A stretch of DNA of 64,000 nucleotides, taken from contig OY969108.1 of the NCBI GenBank assembly GCA_963697965.1, positions 3,381,515-3,445,514 on the forward strand, given 5' to 3'. The stretch is from JAPLJC01 sp963697965. Its GTDB lineage: Bacteria > Desulfobacterota > Desulfobaccia > Desulfobaccales > 0-14-0-80-60-11. The position numbers and the translations under genes were made by a program. Of this stretch, positions 60,184 through 64,000 are shown one piece after another (position 1 is the first letter of the stretch; the number at the start of each line of letters is the position of its first letter). Below the pieces are notes generated by a model. The model was given only the letters and a program-made list of their open reading frames with translations. It did not search any database and had not been told where the DNA came from.

Positions 60184-60363
60184 ATGAACCTGGGCTGGGC
60201 GGAAATTATTAGTGCCGGTGTGTTGACCGTGTTTCTTTCCGGCTGTGCAAATGGGCCCTTCTCACAGCCGGTTAATCAAGCAGGTTGTCATGTCGAAGGG
60301 GGGTCGATCGCCGCAGGGGCTATGGTAAATTTCCCTTTGGGTTCCCCCAGTGACAAAAAGTAG
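60184..60363 (+). CDS. Small lipoprotein
   Basis: A 59-residue protein with a lipoprotein signal (SAGVLTVFLSGC, Cys at residue 21) and a 38-residue tail, CHVEGGSIAAGAMVNFPLGSPSDKK, with a second Cys. An ideal AGGAGG sits 8 bases before the ATG. The position 100 bases after the OFA transporter suggests a linked role. No family recognised. Confidence 0.65.
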   Translation: MNLGWAEIISAGVLTVFLSGCANGPFSQPVNQAGCHVEGGSIAAGAMVNFPLGSPSDKK

Positions 60364-60816
60364 TTTGGGGAAGGCCTCCAGGTTCATCAGTCCCATCCCC
60401 GGCTAACCTTCCCAAGAGCTTTCCTTTGGGGAATATCTATTTCCTAAATATTACAGTTGGTTAATCCCATCATCCCGGGAAAAACTGTCGGGAACAGGTC
60501 CAGGCAAGGCGCGCCTTGTTGCGATATATTTCATAATAATCCCAATATCATAACTTAGTAATTTACAATAATATTCGCGTAATTAAACAACTACCTTAGG
60601 ACGTCAATCCGGCGCCCCGGCTTGATGCCGGCAGCGGGTTCGTGAATGGATAATTAAGTAGTTAATTAAATATGTTACCCTGGGGAGAAAACCAATTGTT
60701 TTTGACAAAAATTTATGCTATCGTCTTCTCAGAGCAGACCTCGAAGAGGGGAATCGTTTAAACTCGGTAAAGAAATAATAATGTATTATTTATAACTTAA
60801 TTTGGAGGGCGGCGCC
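60364..60816. other. AT-rich intergenic region, no gene seen
   Basis: About 450 bases before the sensor gene. A TTGACA at 60702-60707 has no fitting -10 box. A short GC palindrome (CCGGC/GCCGG) lies near 60620. No RNA motif, array or credible open frame was seen. Confidence 0.5.
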
Positions 60817-63138
60817 GTGTTTAATGAAAATGAATTGATTATTTATTTGATTGGTGTCCTGGCGCTTTTTCTCCTGGCGGCGCTGACCCCGATCTTGAAT
60901 CGCCGGACGAACCGTCTCCTACCTTGGAATTGGCTGGGGTTGTTTGCTCTCTGCCGGGGGGTGCACGATCTGCTCAATTTACCGTCGCTCAATCAATTGC
61001 TCCCGGGCCATCTCGAGGCAGTGAAGCTAATCCTGCTTTGCTTATCTTTAATATTTCTGTTGGAATTTGGGCGGGCCGGCAGCAGCATTCCCGGCCACAC
61101 CGTGCCGCGACCTGTGGTCTATTTCCCCTTGGTGGCGCTTATCTTTTCCATCAGGATGCTGGGCCTGCCCGACCTGGTCGGCGTAGTGAGCTTCGGGGTG
61201 AGTGTGGCGGCGGGAGCGTGGGCTGCCTGGGCCCTATTGCAAGCTTCGCCCAAGATCCCCAAAGGTAAAGAAACCCTGATTACGGCCGGGATCTTCATGG
61301 TGCTATACGGCCTCATCTCCTGCTTTCCTTATAGCACCGAGTCTTTTAATGCTGTTGTGGGAATTTCCATCTCACTGGTGCGAAGCTTGCTGGCCATCGG
61401 TCTGGCCGCCTCCATTTTCCGATTCGGCCAAATTGCCATGGACAGCATTGAGGAACTCCGTGCTCAAAAAATTTATCAGTATTTTACCCGCGGGACCACC
61501 ATTGGCTTGCTGTTCATCGCTGCCGTAGGACTGGCCGGAAGCCTGGGTATCAACTATTTAGCCAATAAAGCCGTGGGCGCAGACTTGAAGAAAAACCAAG
61601 GCACGGCCCAACGTCTCCAGGAGATAGTCAATAATGAGATGGAAAAAGCCGATCGCCTGGACCAGTTATTGGCCGGGTCCAGCCGCATTATTGCTATGTT
61701 GTCGGGACCCCAGGCGGGACCCCAGGCAGTACCCCAGGAGCGCCGCGGGGAGCGCCTTGCTGACCGTTATGCGGAGCGCCCTGTGGAGCGCTTTGAAGAC
61801 CAGACCGCCCGAGCCAATGAGATACTGGACAATTTCAGCCAGACGGAAGAGGGGTTCGGCGTTTGCTATATTATGAATACCGCCGGGCTCACTATTGCCT
61901 CCTCCAACCGGAACCAACCAGACAGTTTTATCGGGAAAAACTACGGCTTCCGACCCTATTTCAAACAAGCGGCTTTGGGTCTGCAGGGTCGTTATTTCGC
62001 CCTCGGGGTGACGTCCAAGGAGCTGGGGTATTATGCCAGCGCCCCCGTCCGCAATGAGCAGGGTGAGATTATCGGGGTGGCGGTGATCAAGAGGATGATC
62101 CGGACCACGGGTGAATTGAAAAATGCCTTCGACCCCGGGTCTATCTCATTTCTGGTAGATCCCAATGGCATAGTGGCTTTGTCCAATCAACCCCAATATA
62201 TCCTTTCCTCCTTGTGGCCGGTGAACGAACAGACCAAAAAGGAATTGGTCGCTTCCCAACAATTTGGCAACGGTCCTTTCGCCCCCATCCTGGACCAGAA
62301 ACCGTTGGCCGGCAAGGAATATCAACTTGAGGGGCAGCGCCTGATGGCCCTGGCTCGGCCTATCTCGATGTCGGGATGGACGATTCTGCATTTCGGCTCT
62401 ACTGAGGCCATCCCCTTCTATAAGCTTCTGGGGGCGGCCGCTATCCTCGTTCTCGGTTTCGCTCTGATCGGCTTTTATGTCTCCTGGGATTTAACCTCTT
62501 ATAAGACTGCCGGAATCGCAGCCTTGGATTGGTCCCAAGCCGGCGCCACTATAGATTATGGTCAGATTGAAGAGCAGCTGCAACAGGGTGAGCGCAAATA
62601 CCGGGATTTGGCGCAGAGTATCGGTCTCGTTAGCGAAATGGGGGACCTGTTGCAGGGGTGCAACAGCTCCCGGGACGCCGTCCCCGTAATTACCAGATAT
62701 CTGCAGCGCTTATTTCCCAACCTGTCCGGCGCCATCTATCTGACTACCGTGAGGGACACGCTTGAAGTCATGGGTGTCTGGGGAGAGCTTGCCCCGGAGG
62801 AGCAGAGGTTTGCTCCGGATGATTGCTGGGCGCTGCGCCGCGGGCGGCAGTATTTGGTGGAAGATTCCGAGGCCAGCCTCCCCTGCCCGCATTTGTCAAA
62901 AAATCTACCGCCCGCTTACCAATGCTGGCCCATAGCAGCCCAAGGGAAAACCCTGGGGCTACTGCATCTGCGCCAGGGCAAGCCCGCCGGCAACCCCCAC
63001 CCCGTTTCCGAACAAGAAAAAGAGACCGGCCGACAGCTCATATCCTCTGTGGTCGATCAATTTTCCATGATTCTGGTTAACTTGAAACTGCGGGAAAATT
63101 CGCAAGTGCAGGGCATTCTGAATTCCTTCGGGCGCTGA
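60817..63138 (+). CDS. Membrane dCache-GAF sensor without output domain
   Basis: A 773-residue protein: a seven-helix membrane region (1-200), another helix, a periplasmic double Cache domain (about 260-535; SNRNQPDSFIGKNYGFRPYFKQA and ASAPVRNEQGEIIGVAVIKRM resemble DctB-type sensors), a further helix (ILVLGFALIGFYVSW), a short coiled coil and a GAF domain (about 610-755). In its relatives this layout continues into GGDEF (...LRLREALRxQSIRDPLTGLFNRR); here it stops at LVNLKLRENSQVQGILNSFGR, with neither GGDEF nor HisKA. GTG start after GGAGGG; an earlier TTG is an alternative. Either a receptor that works through a partner or a truncated cyclase. Confidence 0.82.
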   Translation: MFNENELIIYLIGVLALFLLAALTPILNRRTNRLLPWNWLGLFALCRGVHDLLNLPSLNQLLPGHLEAVKLILLCLSLIFLLEFGRAGSSIPGHTVPRPVVYFPLVALIFSIRMLGLPDLVGVVSFGVSVAAGAWAAWALLQASPKIPKGKETLITAGIFMVLYGLISCFPYSTESFNAVVGISISLVRSLLAIGLAASIFRFGQIAMDSIEELRAQKIYQYFTRGTTIGLLFIAAVGLAGSLGINYLANKAVGADLKKNQGTAQRLQEIVNNEMEKADRLDQLLAGSSRIIAMLSGPQAGPQAVPQERRGERLADRYAERPVERFEDQTARANEILDNFSQTEEGFGVCYIMNTAGLTIASSNRNQPDSFIGKNYGFRPYFKQAALGLQGRYFALGVTSKELGYYASAPVRNEQGEIIGVAVIKRMIRTTGELKNAFDPGSISFLVDPNGIVALSNQPQYILSSLWPVNEQTKKELVASQQFGNGPFAPILDQKPLAGKEYQLEGQRLMALARPISMSGWTILHFGSTEAIPFYKLLGAAAILVLGFALIGFYVSWDLTSYKTAGIAALDWSQAGATIDYGQIEEQLQQGERKYRDLAQSIGLVSEMGDLLQGCNSSRDAVPVITRYLQRLFPNLSGAIYLTTVRDTLEVMGVWGELAPEEQRFAPDDCWALRRGRQYLVEDSEASLPCPHLSKNLPPAYQCWPIAAQGKTLGLLHLRQGKPAGNPHPVSEQEKETGRQLISSVVDQFSMILVNLKLRENSQVQGILNSFGR

Positions 63139-63146
63139 GGAGTTCC

Positions 63147-63725
63147 TTGATGAGGCCCGGAGTTAAGTGCTTGCTGGGGTTTTGTCTGGCGGGGCTGGTC
63201 CTGGCGTCTCTGCCGGGCCGGGCCCAAACAACCCCGGAAGAACTGCGTAAAGAAACCTTGGAGGCTTGTGCGGCCAGCGCCAAAACCAGGCCCAGCTTCA
63301 ACCTGGTCAAGGAAAAGGTCGATCAGGCCTGCAGCCTCCTGGAAAAAGAAGGCAAGGCGGCTTTCCCCAGGTTTAAAGGGAGGAACAGCGACTTTATCTT
63401 TTGCGGCACTTACATCTGGGTGCATGACTTGAAGGGGGTCATGCGCCTGGATCCCGCCATCCCCCAGATGGAAGGGATGAACCTGATCGACGTGAAGGAT
63501 GGCCGTGACCAAAGACCCTTCTGGGAAATGAACAGATTGGCCCAAGAAAAAGGGGCCGGATGGGTCGATTATTAGTGGCCCAAGCCGGGGTCGACCACTC
63601 CCTCCCGAATAATTTCCTACATTAAGTTGTGCTCTGTTGATTGCCTATTAAGACCGGACAGCAATAATTCCCGCCCGTATGACCTTTTATTGAGCTTAGG
63701 CTTAAATAACGTTGCATCCCTGTAG
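63147..63725 (+). pseudogene. sCache-domain secreted protein interrupted by in-frame amber codon
   Basis: Signal peptide (KCLLGFCLAGLVLASLPGRAQ) and a single Cache domain: VKEKVDQACSLLEKEGKAAFPRFKGRNSDFIFCGTYIWVHDLKGVMRLDP...GMNLIDVKDGRDQRPFWEMNRLAQEKGAGWVDY in short pieces. Translation ends at TAG 63573-63575, but the same frame continues with WPKPGSTTPSRIISYIK, exactly the family's expected next part (WVDYxWPKPGxxxPSxKISYVK). The stop stands at the one variable position between Tyr and Trp. After YIK the likeness is lost, and the frame stays open to 63723. So this is a gene with a nonsense mutation and probably further decay; readthrough or pyrrolysine cannot be excluded. It follows the truncated sensor by 8 bases. 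Confidence 0.75.
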
Positions 63726-63814
63726 TGTCCAGCAAGGTTATTGCTAATCTGCCGTTGTAATCTAGGCCCCCAAATCTGCTTTGATTAACTTATGGAGTTC
63801 TCTCGCTTTCTCCC

Positions 63815-63964
63815 CTCTCCCCCATTGGGGGAGAGGGCCGGGTGAGGGGAGTATGCATGGGCTTGTAGGGGCGCACCCATGTGTGCGCCCCCTACGAAAG
63901 TGTGGACAGTGTAGGGGCGGGTTTTAAACCCGCCCCTACAGGGTGGACACGTGGGTCCGCCCCT
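63815..63964. repeat. Cluster of dispersed palindromic repeats at the right edge
   Basis: Four palindromes in a row: CTCTCCCCC/GGGGGAGAG (63815-63835), a GTAGGGGCGCAC/GTGCGCCCCCTAC unit (63865-63895), a near-perfect 29-base GTAGGGGCGGGTTT...CGCCCCTAC palindrome (63911-63939), and GGGTGGAC/GTCCGCCC (63941-63964), a variant of the repeat at 105-126. No gene was seen from 63726 to the end. Confidence 0.65.
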
Positions 63965-64000
63965 ACGAATACCCATATAAAGCCACCCCTTAATTGCCGG

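Noticed and set aside
1..64000. CRISPR array or cas genes
   Set aside because: No regularly spaced repeats with unique spacers and no cas-like protein in the window.

Overview
The window looks like chromosome from an anaerobic, GC-rich, Gram-negative bacterium. Pointers are an aldehyde:ferredoxin-oxidoreductase-type gene with its sulfur-carrier partners, a WtpABC-type tungstate/molybdate importer, an anaerobic sulfatase maturase, MCE/Mla-type outer-membrane lipid transport, a pilus secretin and many Cache-type sensors. This mix fits Desulfobacterota (for example Desulfobacca- or Syntrophobacter-like organisms), but that placement is inference; no rRNA or phylogenetic marker is present.

Layout. 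0.1-4.4 kb: a dihydroorotate-dehydrogenase-like gene, then a ThiF/MoeB-like E1, a MoaD-like carrier ending in Gly-Gly-Gly and a shortened AOR-like protein. 4.6-7.9 kb: a GAF histidine kinase, two secreted proteins (one a frameshifted CAP/SCP protein) and a PilZ protein. 8.2-12.9 kb: a complete livKHMGF branched-chain amino-acid ABC operon on the minus strand. 13.1-19.0 kb: a minus-strand cluster with a CpaC/RcpA-type secretin, a small lipoprotein, a TPR/LytR_C protein split by a frameshift, a TPR lipoprotein and a LEA14-like lipoprotein; no pilin, ATPase or TadB/C gene is present. 20.4-23.8 kb: a ModE-type regulator and wtpABC, followed by tRNA-Arg(CCG) with its own promoter and terminator. 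24.0-29.0 kb (minus): membrane proteins DUF4239, DUF202 and MarC, then a Cys-type sulfatase with its radical-SAM maturase. 29.2-37.2 kb (plus): an outer-membrane barrel, a second DUF4239 protein, an MCE lipid transport operon (STAS-MlaE, MlaF, MlaD, PqiC-like lipoprotein) and a large envelope protein with triplicated modules. 37.4-47.6 kb: a Cache-cyclase-PilZ-like protein, DUF3124, a sulfatase relic, a B12-binding radical SAM protein, an HTH relic, a PIG-L deacetylase, a CBS-ACT protein and a double-length malic enzyme. 47.8-54.4 kb: a type I restriction-modification operon with an Abi_C-like gene between hsdS and hsdR. 54.4-64 kb: a membrane-fused spermidine-synthase-like protein, a frameshifted Cache-PAS histidine kinase, an OFA-family MFS transporter, a sensor with no output domain, and a sCache protein interrupted by an amber codon.

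Themes. Tungsten is plausibly linked: the AOR-like/MoaD/ThiF group and the importer with its ModE-like regulator are in the same window about 16 kb apart. The most unusual proteins are the AOR homologue lacking the segment that normally carries three iron-sulfur cysteines, and the 840-residue tandem malic enzyme whose first half has lost its metal-binding residues. Two ~180-200 bp imperfect palindromes with related ends look like copies of one MITE-like family. Four genes are broken by one-base indels, mostly in C or G runs, so sequencing error must be considered for these.
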